A stretch of 64,000 nucleotides of DNA from positions 372,001 to 436,000 of the forward strand of contig NZ_PJME01000004.1 of the NCBI RefSeq assembly GCF_002954775.1. Direction: 5' to 3'. A program made the position numbers and the translations under genes. Below are positions 34,390 to 42,541 of this stretch, one piece after another. The notes below the pieces were generated by a model. That model was not told where the DNA came from, ran no database searches, and saw only the letters and a list, made by a program, of their open reading frames with translations. Every line of letters begins with the position of its first letter. The stretch's first letter is position 1. This DNA is from Streptomyces geranii. Lineage in GTDB: Bacteria > Actinomycetota > Actinomycetes > Streptomycetales > Streptomycetaceae.

Positions 34390-35475
34390 TCAGGAGGCGA
34401 GGGCGTCGATGAGTGCCTTGGTGACCTCCGCGGTCGTGGCCGTGCCGCCCACGTCGCGGGTGAGGATGCCCGCCGCCGTGGTCGCCTCGATCGCCCTGTT
34501 GAGGCGGGCGGCCTGGTCGGGCAGGCCGAAGTGGTCCAGCATCAGGGCGGCGCTGCCGACCGCGCCGATCGGGTTGGCCAGGCCCTGGCCCGCGATGTCG
34601 GGCGCGGAGCCGTGGACGGGCTCGAACATGCTGGGGAAGCGCCGCTCGGGGTTGAGGTTGGCGCTGGCGGCCAGACCCAGGCTGCCCGCGAGGGCGCTGC
34701 CGAGGTCCGAGAGGATGTCGGCGTTGAGGTTGGAGGCGACGACGACGGAGAGGTCCTCCGGCCGCAGCACGAACTTCGCGGACATCGCGTCCACGAGGAC
34801 GCTCTCGGTCTCGACGTCCGGGTAGTCGGCGGCCACCCGCTTGAACACGTCGTCCCACAGGACCATGCCGTACTGCTGCGCGTTGCTCTTGGTGACGGAG
34901 GAGACCTTCCTGACCGTCCGGGTACGCGCCAGGTCGAAGGCGAACCGCATGATCCGCTCGCAGCCGACCTCGGTGAACAGGGCCGACTGGACGGCGACTT
35001 CGCCGCCGTGGCCACGGGCGGACAGGTTGCGCCCGCCGAGGCCGGCGTACTCGCCCTCGCTGTTCTCACGGACGACGACCCAGTCCAGTTCGGTGTCGTC
35101 GGCCTTGCGCAGCGGGCTGGTGATGCCGGGCAGGAAGTGCACGGGGCGGATGTTGGCCCACTGGTCGAAGCTCTGGCAGATCTTCAGACGCAGGCCCCAC
35201 AGGCTGATGTGGTCGGGGACGTTCGGCCAGCCGACGGCACCGAAGTAGATGGCGTCGAACGGCCTGAGCCGCTCCAGCCCGTCCTCGTCCATCATCCTTC
35301 CGGTGCGCTCGTAGTACTCGCAGCCCCAGGGGAACTCCTCCCAGTCGAAGGCGAACGCCCCCCGGGAGTCCGCGGCCAGCGCGTCCAGTACGGCGCGGCC
35401 CGCGGCCACGACCTCGGCGCCGACACCGTCGGCGGGAATGGCGGCGATACGGAACGTGCGGGATGCGGTGGTCAT
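34390..35475 (-). CDS. tartrate dehydrogenase-type beta-decarboxylating dehydrogenase
   Basis: 361 residues of the isocitrate/isopropylmalate dehydrogenase family. IAAIPADGVGAEVV, DAIYFGAVGWPNVPDHISLWGLRL, VVVRENSEGEYAG, KSNAQQYGMVLWDDVF (catalytic Lys region), ASNLNADILSDLGSALAGSLGLA and FEPVHGSAPDIAG are all present. The NAD-dependent tartrate dehydrogenase/D-malate dehydrogenase subgroup matches best. GGAGG lies 6 nt before the ATG. A LysR-type element lies 77-95 nt upstream of the start. With denD and dctA it forms a sugar-acid/dicarboxylate catabolic set. Confidence 0.88.
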   Translation of the reverse strand: MTTASRTFRIAAIPADGVGAEVVAAGRAVLDALAADSRGAFAFDWEEFPWGCEYYERTGRMMDEDGLERLRPFDAIYFGAVGWPNVPDHISLWGLRLKICQSFDQWANIRPVHFLPGITSPLRKADDTELDWVVVRENSEGEYAGLGGRNLSARGHGGEVAVQSALFTEVGCERIMRFAFDLARTRTVRKVSSVTKSNAQQYGMVLWDDVFKRVAADYPDVETESVLVDAMSAKFVLRPEDLSVVVASNLNADILSDLGSALAGSLGLAASANLNPERRFPSMFEPVHGSAPDIAGQGLANPIGAVGSAALMLDHFGLPDQAARLNRAIEATTAAGILTRDVGGTATTAEVTKALIDALAS

Positions 35476-35551
35476 GGCTGCCTCCGGCTGACTGTGGTGG
35501 GGTCGCTCCCGAGTCAACACAGGGCGGTCGTACGGCGTCCAAGACCAGGTT

Positions 35552-35570
35552 TCGATGCGACGTATAGGCG
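35552..35570. promoter_or_regulatory. LysR-site candidate upstream of the dehydrogenase/denD operon
   Basis: The sequence is TCGATG-CGA-CGTATAGGCG. It matches the element at 38106-38124 upstream of dctA at 16 of 19 positions; only the three spacer bases differ. Both lie 75-120 nt before minus-strand start codons in the same orientation. Confidence 0.6.
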
Positions 35571-35602
35571 CTGCCGATCGGTTCGGCGTCAGGCCCCGGA
35601 CA

Positions 35603-36502
35603 TCAGGCGCCCGCGGCGCGGCGGCGGGCCAGCGAGCCGGTCAGCTGGAGGAAGGCGCGGGCGGCCGGGGTGAGGTGCGCGGGCAGGCTGACCATCGCCA
35701 CGTGCAGGTGCGCGGTCGGCTCGATGGGGGCGACCACGGCCCCGCACCGGCGGGCCAGCCGGGTCCAGGACGAGGGCAGGACGGCGACGCCCACGCCGGT
35801 CAGGACCAGCGGCAGGATGGACGTGCGGTGGTCGACGACCGTCACGATCTGGGCGCCGGTGCCGCCCGCGGTGACGTCGTCGACGATGCTGCGCATCAGA
35901 CTGCCGGGGCGCGAGGCGATCAGCTTCTGCCCGGCGAGGTCCTCGGGTCGGACGGTCACCTCGTCCTCGATCGTCCCGCCGGGAGCGGCGACGACCACGA
36001 ACGGCTGGTCCTCGACATGCAGGATGTCCAGTCCGGTCGGAGCGACCGGGGCGGCGCTGCCCAGCAGGCCCAGCTCGCAGGCGCCGCTGCGGACCAGGGA
36101 GATCACCTCGTCGGGGGTGAAGGCGGCCTGGGTGCTCACCGTGACGGACGGATGCAGCTCCGCGAACCGCTGGACGAGAGTGGTGAGGGGTTCGATGCCG
36201 GGCGAGGGCATCGTGGCGACCTCGACGGTGCCGCCGTGCAGCCCGGCGAGCGCGGCGGCCGTGTCCCGTACGGCTGTCATGTCCCGCAGGACGCGCCGGC
36301 TCGGTTCCAGCAGCTCCCGGCCGGCCTCGCTCAGTACGACGCCCCGGCCCACCCGGTGGAAGAGGGCCACCCCGAGGTCGGCCTCCAGGTTCGCCATCGC
36401 CTGGGACAGTGACGGCTGGGCCACGTGGAGCGCGGCGGCGGCCCTGCTGAAGCCGCCGTGCTCCACGATCGCGAGGAAGTACTCCAACTGCCGGGCGTCC
36501 AC
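35603..36502 (-). CDS. LysR-family transcriptional regulator
   Basis: 299 residues from a GTG at 36502. MDARQLEYFLAIVEHGGFSRAAAALHVAQPSLSQAMANLEADLG is the LysR winged helix-turn-helix. A two-lobed effector-binding domain of ~200 residues follows. It sits between the dehydrogenase operon and dctA, all on the minus strand, and is the natural regulator of both through the shared 19-bp element. The effector is probably tartrate, malate or a related acid (inference). Confidence 0.93.
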   Translation of the reverse strand: MDARQLEYFLAIVEHGGFSRAAAALHVAQPSLSQAMANLEADLGVALFHRVGRGVVLSEAGRELLEPSRRVLRDMTAVRDTAAALAGLHGGTVEVATMPSPGIEPLTTLVQRFAELHPSVTVSTQAAFTPDEVISLVRSGACELGLLGSAAPVAPTGLDILHVEDQPFVVVAAPGGTIEDEVTVRPEDLAGQKLIASRPGSLMRSIVDDVTAGGTGAQIVTVVDHRTSILPLVLTGVGVAVLPSSWTRLARRCGAVVAPIEPTAHLHVAMVSLPAHLTPAARAFLQLTGSLARRRAAGA

Positions 36503-36609
36503 GATGCCTCTCGGAGCGTTCGGGGCTGCTGCCGGGGCTGTCTGCTCGTCCCCGTCGCGGACCGACGGCCGGCCGCGTCACCTGCCGTCTTCCACCCTGT
36601 CACACGTGT

Positions 36610-38007
36610 TCACACATGATCCAGCGCCCGGCGGGAGTCCTCCCCTCCGTCCGGCAGGGCATCGTCCGGCTCCGCTGCGGCGGACGTCGGCGGTTCGCCC
36701 GCCCTGCCCGCCAGCACCGCCCGCGCGCGTTCGAGGTCCAGGCCGTTCTCCCACTTCGCGACGAAGAGGGTGGCGACGGCGTTGCCGAAGAAGTTCACCA
36801 GGGCCCGGCACTCCGACATGAACTTGTCGATGCCGAAGATCAGCATGATGCCCGCCGCCGGCACGGAACCGACCGTCGACAGCGTCGCCGTGAGCGCGAT
36901 GAAGCCACCGCCCGCGACGCCCGCCGCGCCCTTGGACGTCAGCAACATGACGGCCAGCAGCCCGAGTTGCTGACCGGGGGAGAGGGACGTGTCCGTGGCC
37001 TGGGCGATGTAGAGCGTGGCGAGCGACAGATAGATCGCGGCGCCGTCCAGGTTGAAGCTGTAGCCGGTCGGCACCACCAGACCGACCGTGGACCGCTCCG
37101 CGCCCATGAACTGCAGCTTGCGCATCAGCCCCGGCAGCGCGGGCTCGGCGGTCGAGGTGCCGAGGATCAGCCAGAACTCCTCCTTGAAGTAGCGGAAGAG
37201 CTGGAAGATGTTCAGCCGTACGTAGAGGGCGAGCACCCCGCCGAGCACCACCACGACGAACAGGGCGGAGGTGACGTAGAAGAGGATGATCAGCGAGCCC
37301 AGGCTGGTGAGCGTGGACAGGCCGAACTTGCCGATGGCGTACGACATCGCGCCGAAGGCGCCCAGCGGTGCGGCCTTCATCACGAAGGACAGGACCTTGA
37401 AGACGACCTCGGTCAGCCGGCCCACGCTCGCGATGATCGGCTCGCCCGCCGTGCCCACCAGCTTCAGCGCGATGCCGAAGACCACGGCCAGGAAGATCAC
37501 CTGGAGGATGTTCCCCTCGACGAACGGGCCGAAGAAACTGTTCGGCACGATGTTGGTGAGGAACTCCCACCAGTGCTGGTGCTCACCCGTCTTGACGTAC
37601 TCGCTCGCGTCGCCGGACGTCTGGAGCGTCGACGGATCGGCGTGCACGCCGTCGCCGAGCCGGAAGAGGTTGATCGCGACGAGCCCGGTGAGCAGGGCGA
37701 CGATCGTGCCGATCTGGAAGTAGGCCAGCGCCTTGACGCCGGTGCGCCCGACCTTCTTCAGATCCGCGACGCCAGCTATGCCGCCGATGATGGTCAGGAA
37801 CACGATCGGCCCGATGAGCATCTTCATCGCGGTGATGAACGTCGTGCCGATCGGCTCCATGTCGGTGGCCAGGTCCGGCCACTTCCACCCCAGTACGATG
37901 CCGATCACGATCGCCACCAGCACCTGGACGTACAACTGCCGGTACCACGGCTTCGCCGCGATCCGCGCGGCCTGCACGGCTCGTTCGTTGCCCGGGGTAT
38001 GCGTCAT
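36610..38007 (-). CDS. dctA: C4-dicarboxylate/cation symporter, DctA family
   Basis: 465 residues. The N-terminus is PWYRQLYVQVLVAIVIGIVLGW. The helix-hairpin motif LGTSTAEPALPGLMRKL and VVPTGYSFNLDGAAIYLSLA are the DAACS (DctA/GltP) substrate-site signatures. About eight membrane helices plus two re-entrant loops are expected. GGGAGG precedes the ATG at 38007; the longer open frame is unrelated upstream sequence. It imports C4-dicarboxylates or tartrate-like acids for the adjacent dehydrogenases. A LysR-site candidate lies 99-117 nt upstream. Confidence 0.92.
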   Translation of the reverse strand: MTHTPGNERAVQAARIAAKPWYRQLYVQVLVAIVIGIVLGWKWPDLATDMEPIGTTFITAMKMLIGPIVFLTIIGGIAGVADLKKVGRTGVKALAYFQIGTIVALLTGLVAINLFRLGDGVHADPSTLQTSGDASEYVKTGEHQHWWEFLTNIVPNSFFGPFVEGNILQVIFLAVVFGIALKLVGTAGEPIIASVGRLTEVVFKVLSFVMKAAPLGAFGAMSYAIGKFGLSTLTSLGSLIILFYVTSALFVVVVLGGVLALYVRLNIFQLFRYFKEEFWLILGTSTAEPALPGLMRKLQFMGAERSTVGLVVPTGYSFNLDGAAIYLSLATLYIAQATDTSLSPGQQLGLLAVMLLTSKGAAGVAGGGFIALTATLSTVGSVPAAGIMLIFGIDKFMSECRALVNFFGNAVATLFVAKWENGLDLERARAVLAGRAGEPPTSAAAEPDDALPDGGEDSRRALDHV

Positions 38008-38105
38008 TGCAACCTCCCTGATCGCGCGACACCGAGCCCGATCGGCACGCGCCGGCTTGGGCCACAGTGAACCGGGCCCTCGCGGCAGGGGTCCACGACC
38101 AAAAA

Positions 38106-38124
38106 TCGATGTCCCGTATAGGCG
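38106..38124. promoter_or_regulatory. LysR-site candidate upstream of dctA
   Basis: The sequence is TCGATG-TCC-CGTATAGGCG, repeating the 35552-35570 element with a different 3-bp spacer. It is preceded by an A-rich run. Confidence 0.6.
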
Positions 38125-38204
38125 GGCCCTATGAGTCCCCGCTCCGGGAGCGCGTCCCCTGGAACGAGCCGCGCGCGGTCGGCCGTGGCACCGCGCCGCG
38201 CCGC

Positions 38205-38490
38205 TCAGCTGACCACGATCGCGGTCCTCCCGTTCCCGCCGGACTCCGTCGCCAGGCAGTGCCCACGGCTCGCACAGGACACGTTGAAGAGGTCCATGTT
38301 GTCGCCCGCGGGGAAGCCGGAGACCGTGGTGCGGGACCAGTGGGCGCCGCCGTCGCGGGTCGCGGTGACGGCCTGGGTGTCGCCGCCCAGGACGCAGTAC
38401 GTGGTCGAGGACACGCAACTCGCGTCCCAGGCGATCCGGGTGAGCCCGCCGCCGTCGACGGTCCGCCAGGTCCTCCCGAAGTCCGTGCCG
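38205..38490 (-). pseudogene. 3' remnant of a BNR/photosystem-stability-like repeat protein
   Basis: About 95 codons read [26 protein letters not shown] and [17 protein letters not shown] before the TGA at 38205. This is the Asp-box/BNR-type beta-propeller pattern (DGG-x-x-W) with Cys-rich blades common in secreted actinomycete proteins. Upstream of ~38490 the frame enters sequence antisense to a LuxR helix-turn-helix, so the 5' part (signal peptide and most blades) is missing. No start codon with a ribosome site exists at the boundary. Confidence 0.7.
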
Positions 38491-38720
38491 AACTGTCGGC
38501 GGACAGCCGCAGCACCCACCCCCTCGGCACACTCAGCGACCGCGAACGGCAGATCGCCGAACTGGCCGTGGCGGGACTGCGCACCCGCGAGATCGCGGAG
38601 CGGCTCTTCCTCAGCCCCCGCACGGCGGAGACCCACCTGTCCCGCGTGTACCGCAAACTCGGCGTCTCCTCCCGGCTGGCCCTGTCCGACCTCCTGCGTC
38701 AGGCGGGCTGGGCGGGCTAG
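38491..38720 (+). pseudogene. 3' remnant of a LuxR-family regulator (HTH domain only)
   Basis: The end of a LuxR/FixJ-type protein: [44 protein letters not shown] then ~20 residues and TAG. The frame is open upstream only because it runs antisense through the BNR remnant; no regulator N-terminal domain is present. It is oriented away from the BNR remnant, and both genes lost their 5' halves at the same point, which fits one deletion across a divergent gene pair. Confidence 0.75.
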
Positions 38721-38893
38721 TCGGGCCAGGTGGGCCGGGCGGTTCGGCGAGGCGCGACCTCACCCCGGCGGGACCGCCGGCTACGCGGACCTGGCCGGCC
38801 GCCGGACCGCCGAACCGGCACGGTGCGGACCACACCTGGGATGCGCTAAACTGGATCTTGAGCCGATCGGCCCAACTCGGGCCGCCTGGCAGT

Positions 38894-38963
38894 GCGTTGG
38901 TCGTCCAAGGAAAGACGCCCCGCTTCCTGCGGGGAAATGCAGGTGCAAGGCCTGCCCAGCGCT
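38894..38963 (+). tRNA. tRNA-Gly (anticodon TCC), non-canonical T loop
   Basis: A complete cloverleaf folds by eye. The acceptor GCGTTGG (38894-38900) pairs with CCAGCGC (38956-38962) with one G-U. The D arm GTC/GAC has a loop carrying GG. The anticodon stem CCCCG/CGGGG holds the 7-nt loop CTTCCTG with anticodon TCC (38925-38927). The variable loop is AAAT, and the T stem GCAGG/CCTGC holds a 7-nt loop TGCAAGG. CCA is not encoded. The T loop has G in place of T at position 55, so the TPsiC signature is broken. A -10-like TAAACT (38847-38852) and a 6-bp hairpin (38868-38884) precede it, and a strong terminator follows. It differs from an ordinary elongator tRNA-Gly and may serve non-ribosomal use (inference). 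Confidence 0.8.
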
Positions 38964-38970
38964 CGACACA

Positions 38971-39001
38971 CAGGGCCCGTCCGTACACCGGACGGGCCCT
39001 G
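38971..39001 (+). terminator. strong hairpin terminator after tRNA-Gly
   Basis: A 13-bp perfect stem (38971-38983 with 38989-39001) closes a TACAC loop and is followed by TTCGTT. It starts 8 nt after the tRNA and is probably its transcription end; with its short T stretch it is a GC-rich actinomycete-type terminator. Confidence 0.75.
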
Positions 39002-39184
39002 TTCGTTGCCCGGCCCCCGCCGGAACCCGCTCGGCAGCGAAGTTCACCGTTCCGGCGTGCGCCGCACCCGAGGGTGTGGCACCGTGAGGGGCAGTTCGGC
39101 CCGCCGCTCTCCCCCGAAGCGGCGGGCCGTTCATGTTCAGCGGGCTCGTCCAGTCGCCGCGGTGCCGCCGAGTACGGTCTGCGC

Positions 39185-40585
39185 ATGGTTGATCAACAGA
39201 ACCCCGCTCCCTCAGCTCACGACTTCGCCACCTGGGCGCCCCTGCTACGGCTGCTGCGGGCGGCCCATGCGGAGCGGCTGGCCGTCCCTGGCGCTCGCGT
39301 GGTGGGCAGTATCGGACAGGGCGGCTGGAGCGTGCCGCTGAAGCGGCGGTCGCCGCCGCCCGGCCGGGCCGCCCAGATAGAGGACATGCAGGAGGAGTAC
39401 GACGCGGTGGAGCGGGTGCGCGACGCTCTGGCGACGGACGGTGTCGACGGCGTCTCGTTCGCGGTGGAGGTCGAGCCCACGGGCAGGACTCTGCTGCACC
39501 TGCTCGGGCCCAACGCGGCAGTGGGGCCCGGCAGTGGCGTGCATCCGGGGGCGCTCCTCCTGGTCGAGGGCGCGCTCCCCGAGCCCTGGCGCCGCCTGCC
39601 GGACCCGGCTCCCGGGGCCGTGACGGCGGCGTCGGCGGACCCGGTGCTGCTGGAGCGGACACTGCGCGAACGGCTGCCCGGAGCCGTCGGTGCCACGGAA
39701 GCCGAGATCGCCGCCGCGGAGGCCCGTCTCGGCATCCCCCTGCCCGACGAACTGGCAGCGCTCTACCGGGTGACACGGGCCGACTGGAAGGACTGGGAGA
39801 ACGACGAGGAGGCGGACCGCCGCCACTGCGAGGCGGCCCGGTGCGAGCTCTTCGGGCTGGCGGACCTGTACGTCGCCGAAGCGACGGACCGCTACTGCGT
39901 CTGGCAGTTCGCGGCGATGGAAGCGATCGACAACCGGCCCGACGCCGCTGTGCAGGGGCTGGTCGGCTCGCCCGGCTGGATCGTCTTCGGGCACAACGGC
40001 GGCGGCGACCTGCTGGCCGTCGATCTGACACCCGGCCCGGGCGGACACACCGGACAGGTCATCTTCCTCTCCCATGAGGAGAACATCGGCGCCACCCTCG
40101 TCGCCGACTCCCTGACCGACCTGATACTGGACCGGCGCAGCGCGCAGGCCACTACTGGGGAGGCAGGGAAGCCGCCGGCCGTTGCCTGGGTCAACGCATC
40201 GAGCCTGCGAAGCGTCGAGGCCGCCGCGCACCCCGGCCTGGAAGCCGTGTCCATCGGCGTGTGGGACGGTCCGCCGTTCAGCCTCGCGCCCCTGAGGGGA
40301 CTGCCCAGGCTGCGGACCCTCACCGCCTACCCGGACACACTCGCCGATGTCCTGGAGATCGCCGAGCTGAACGGGCTGGAGTTCCTGCAGCTCGCGCCGC
40401 AGGACTGGCGCACCCTCCTCGATGCCCGAGCAGTCCCGCCCGGCCTGCTGGCCGCCCATATCGAGGCACACCACGACGCTGACCCCCTGGCCGTCGCGGA
40501 CCTCGCCGACGAACTCCTCGCCCTCTGGAACCGACCCCTGATCACCCGGACCGTCGTCGAGGGCGACCTCGGCCCCGTGAGGTAG
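39185..40585 (+). CDS. SMI1/KNR4 (SUKH) domain protein
   Basis: 466 residues. The central part has the SUKH pattern: GATEAEIAAAEARLGIPLPDELAALYRVTRADW, then FGLADLY, WIVFGHNGGGDLLAVDLTPG and IGATLVADSLTDLI. The N-terminal ~180 residues and the C-terminal ~130 (with PLRGLPRLRTLTAYPD, a leucine-rich-like element) are not assigned. SUKH proteins are often immunity proteins against nuclease or deaminase toxins, or solitary defence reservoirs; no toxin gene is adjacent here. The ATG follows TACGGT by ~8 nt, so a leaderless transcript is likely. Cytoplasmic. Confidence 0.8.
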   Translation: MVDQQNPAPSAHDFATWAPLLRLLRAAHAERLAVPGARVVGSIGQGGWSVPLKRRSPPPGRAAQIEDMQEEYDAVERVRDALATDGVDGVSFAVEVEPTGRTLLHLLGPNAAVGPGSGVHPGALLLVEGALPEPWRRLPDPAPGAVTAASADPVLLERTLRERLPGAVGATEAEIAAAEARLGIPLPDELAALYRVTRADWKDWENDEEADRRHCEAARCELFGLADLYVAEATDRYCVWQFAAMEAIDNRPDAAVQGLVGSPGWIVFGHNGGGDLLAVDLTPGPGGHTGQVIFLSHEENIGATLVADSLTDLILDRRSAQATTGEAGKPPAVAWVNASSLRSVEAAAHPGLEAVSIGVWDGPPFSLAPLRGLPRLRTLTAYPDTLADVLEIAELNGLEFLQLAPQDWRTLLDARAVPPGLLAAHIEAHHDADPLAVADLADELLALWNRPLITRTVVEGDLGPVR

Positions 40586-40874
40586 CCGGCGGAGCCGTAC
40601 CACCCTCCCGGTTGATCCCCCTGCTGATCCCCCCGGTTGACCCGCGGAGCCATTCGTACGTGCTTTAAGCGACGCTGCACAAGCCGCGTGAAGGGCGCCC
40701 GAGGACCGGACGGATGGGTAATCGGACGGCTGCGATTGCGGAACGGACGGCGGACGCGGCGCCGCGCTCCCGGGGTGGCGTACCTCGGCCCCGCACGGGT
40801 GCCCGTACTGGCCGGCGCCGGGCTGCTGCTCGTCGTGACGCTGCCGAGACCGCGCCGACGCCCGCTCTACGACT
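40586..40874. other. gap with no supported gene
   Basis: 289 nt between the convergent SUKH and GT39-like genes. Two copies of a CCGGTTGAYCC-like motif lie near 40607-40640. An open frame on the plus strand encodes only Arg/Pro-rich sequence running antisense into the GT39-like gene. I see no terminator hairpin or RNA gene here. Confidence 0.4.
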
Positions 40875-42413
40875 TCACCTCGTCGCCCCGCCGCCCGCTT
40901 CCGGGCCGTCGGCCCCAGGCCCGGCCTTCGGGGACGGGGCGTGAGATCGGGCGTAGACGGTGATGCGCGCCCCGTGGACACGGGTGGTTCGGTACTCGCG
41001 GAAGTGGCGCCGCAGGGTGCTTGTCTTCGCTTCCTCCTGCGGATTGGTGAGCGCGTGCGCCCCCGCCGCGCGGACGGCGACTATGCGGTCGAATTCGAGC
41101 ATGCGGGCCGCGATGTCCGGGGCGGGAAGCTCGACACCCGCGAGGGTGTTCGACGAAACCGGATCCTGTGCCAGCGCGAGATCGACGAGCGAACGGGTGT
41201 CCTCGGGGTCGGCCCCGGTCAGGAGCCGGTGCTGGCCGGAGAGATAGAGCAGCCCGTCGCCGGGACGGCCCTGCTCGCGAACGGCGGCGCCGATGGCGGT
41301 GGCGTCGTTGCTCCGGCTCTGAGGCGTCCGCAGGGCGAGGCTCGGAGGGACGAGCGAGGTCAGTGCGGTCAGTACGGCGACCACCGCGATCCACGCGTAG
41401 CGGGGAGAGCGCCGCAGCCGGTGGAAGTAGTCCAGCCAGGCGCCCAGCAGCAGGGCGACTCCGATACTGCTGTAGAGCACGTACCGGTCGACGAAGACCG
41501 GCTTGGCCAGTGAGGCGATCAGGAGCAGAAGGCCCGGAAGAACGACGATCGGTACCGCCAGCGCGGAGAGCCGCACCGGCCCTCCGGCCCCCAGGGGTGC
41601 CAGGGCGCAGGCCAGGCCCACGGCCACCATGGCCAGGAATCCGGGAAGCCGTACCGGCCCGTCGATCCAGTACAGCTGCCCCGACTGCCCCGCACTGCCG
41701 ATCGCCAGCGGCAACAGCCCGGCCACCACGCCCGCGACAGCCGCACTCCAGGCTCTCAACACGGGTCGCGGCACACGGGAGACGATCAGAGTGACGCCGT
41801 GTGCGACCAGGGCGAGGACCGCGAACTCGTGGAGGAGGCAAGCCAGCAGCATGGTCGTGCCGTAGAGCGCCCACCGCCATCGGGTGCGATGCGCGACCCC
41901 GGCCACGAGCGCGTAGGTGGCCCAGGTGACCAGGGCACAGACCATGGCGTACGAGCGGCCCTCCTGCGCGTACTTCTGTACGTGGGGGAGGAGTGCGAAC
42001 ACCAGCCCGGCCAGCAGTCCGGCACGGGGTCCCGCCAGCCGCAGCCCCAGCAGCGCGACTCCGCTCGCCGCCACGGACATCGCCAGCACGGACGGCAGCC
42101 GCAACGTCAGCAGCCCTCGTCCGAAGATGTCGAAGACCTCGTGCATCACGGCGTAGTGGAGGGCGTGGACCAGATCGACCTGCTGGACGGTGAGCCATAT
42201 CTGCGAGAGATCGCGGTGCGCGAGCTGATAGGTGACGGACTCGTCGCCCCACATGGTGTTCTGCCTGCGGATGCCCCAGAGTCCCAGAACGAGGGTCAGT
42301 ACGAAGGGTGCGATGACGACGACGTACTTGGCCGGGCCCGGTGAGTGTCGGCGGGCGGGTACGGGCGGTGAGACCGTCCTGGCCACGGCGGGGCCACGTT
42401 CGGCAACGGACAT
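40875..42413 (-). CDS. polytopic membrane glycosyltransferase, GT39/PMT-like
   Basis: 512 residues with about eleven membrane helices. The first extracytoplasmic loop has NTMWGDESVTYQLAHRDL, containing the Asp-Glu pair typical of GT-C mannosyl/arabinosyl transferases. FALLPHVQKYAQEGRSYAM is a second conserved loop. The C-terminal ~110 residues form a soluble extracytoplasmic domain. It would use a polyprenyl-phosphate sugar to glycosylate a protein or cell-envelope lipid. It is divergent from the two-component system genes, which might control it. GAAAGG precedes the ATG at about 12 nt. Confidence 0.82.
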   Translation of the reverse strand: MSVAERGPAVARTVSPPVPARRHSPGPAKYVVVIAPFVLTLVLGLWGIRRQNTMWGDESVTYQLAHRDLSQIWLTVQQVDLVHALHYAVMHEVFDIFGRGLLTLRLPSVLAMSVAASGVALLGLRLAGPRAGLLAGLVFALLPHVQKYAQEGRSYAMVCALVTWATYALVAGVAHRTRWRWALYGTTMLLACLLHEFAVLALVAHGVTLIVSRVPRPVLRAWSAAVAGVVAGLLPLAIGSAGQSGQLYWIDGPVRLPGFLAMVAVGLACALAPLGAGGPVRLSALAVPIVVLPGLLLLIASLAKPVFVDRYVLYSSIGVALLLGAWLDYFHRLRRSPRYAWIAVVAVLTALTSLVPPSLALRTPQSRSNDATAIGAAVREQGRPGDGLLYLSGQHRLLTGADPEDTRSLVDLALAQDPVSSNTLAGVELPAPDIAARMLEFDRIVAVRAAGAHALTNPQEEAKTSTLRRHFREYRTTRVHGARITVYARSHAPSPKAGPGADGPEAGGGATR

Positions 42414-42541
42414 CGGTGACAGGGCCTTTCAGCGGCGGCGGGGAAACTCCGCCAGCGTGCCCGGGCCTCGTTGACCGGATGCTGATCCAACCTGACCGAC
42501 CGATCAGGAAGGCGGGCCCGCGCTGTGCGAGGCTGCACCGC

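Noticed and set aside
36610..38532. Long upstream start for dctA
   Set aside because: The extension runs through the BNR remnant and lacks homology; ATG 38007 has a good ribosome site and the family N-terminus.
40637..40963. Possible small membrane protein on the plus strand
   Set aside because: One weak hydrophobic stretch only; most of the frame is Arg-rich and antisense to the GT39-like gene, with no ribosome site.
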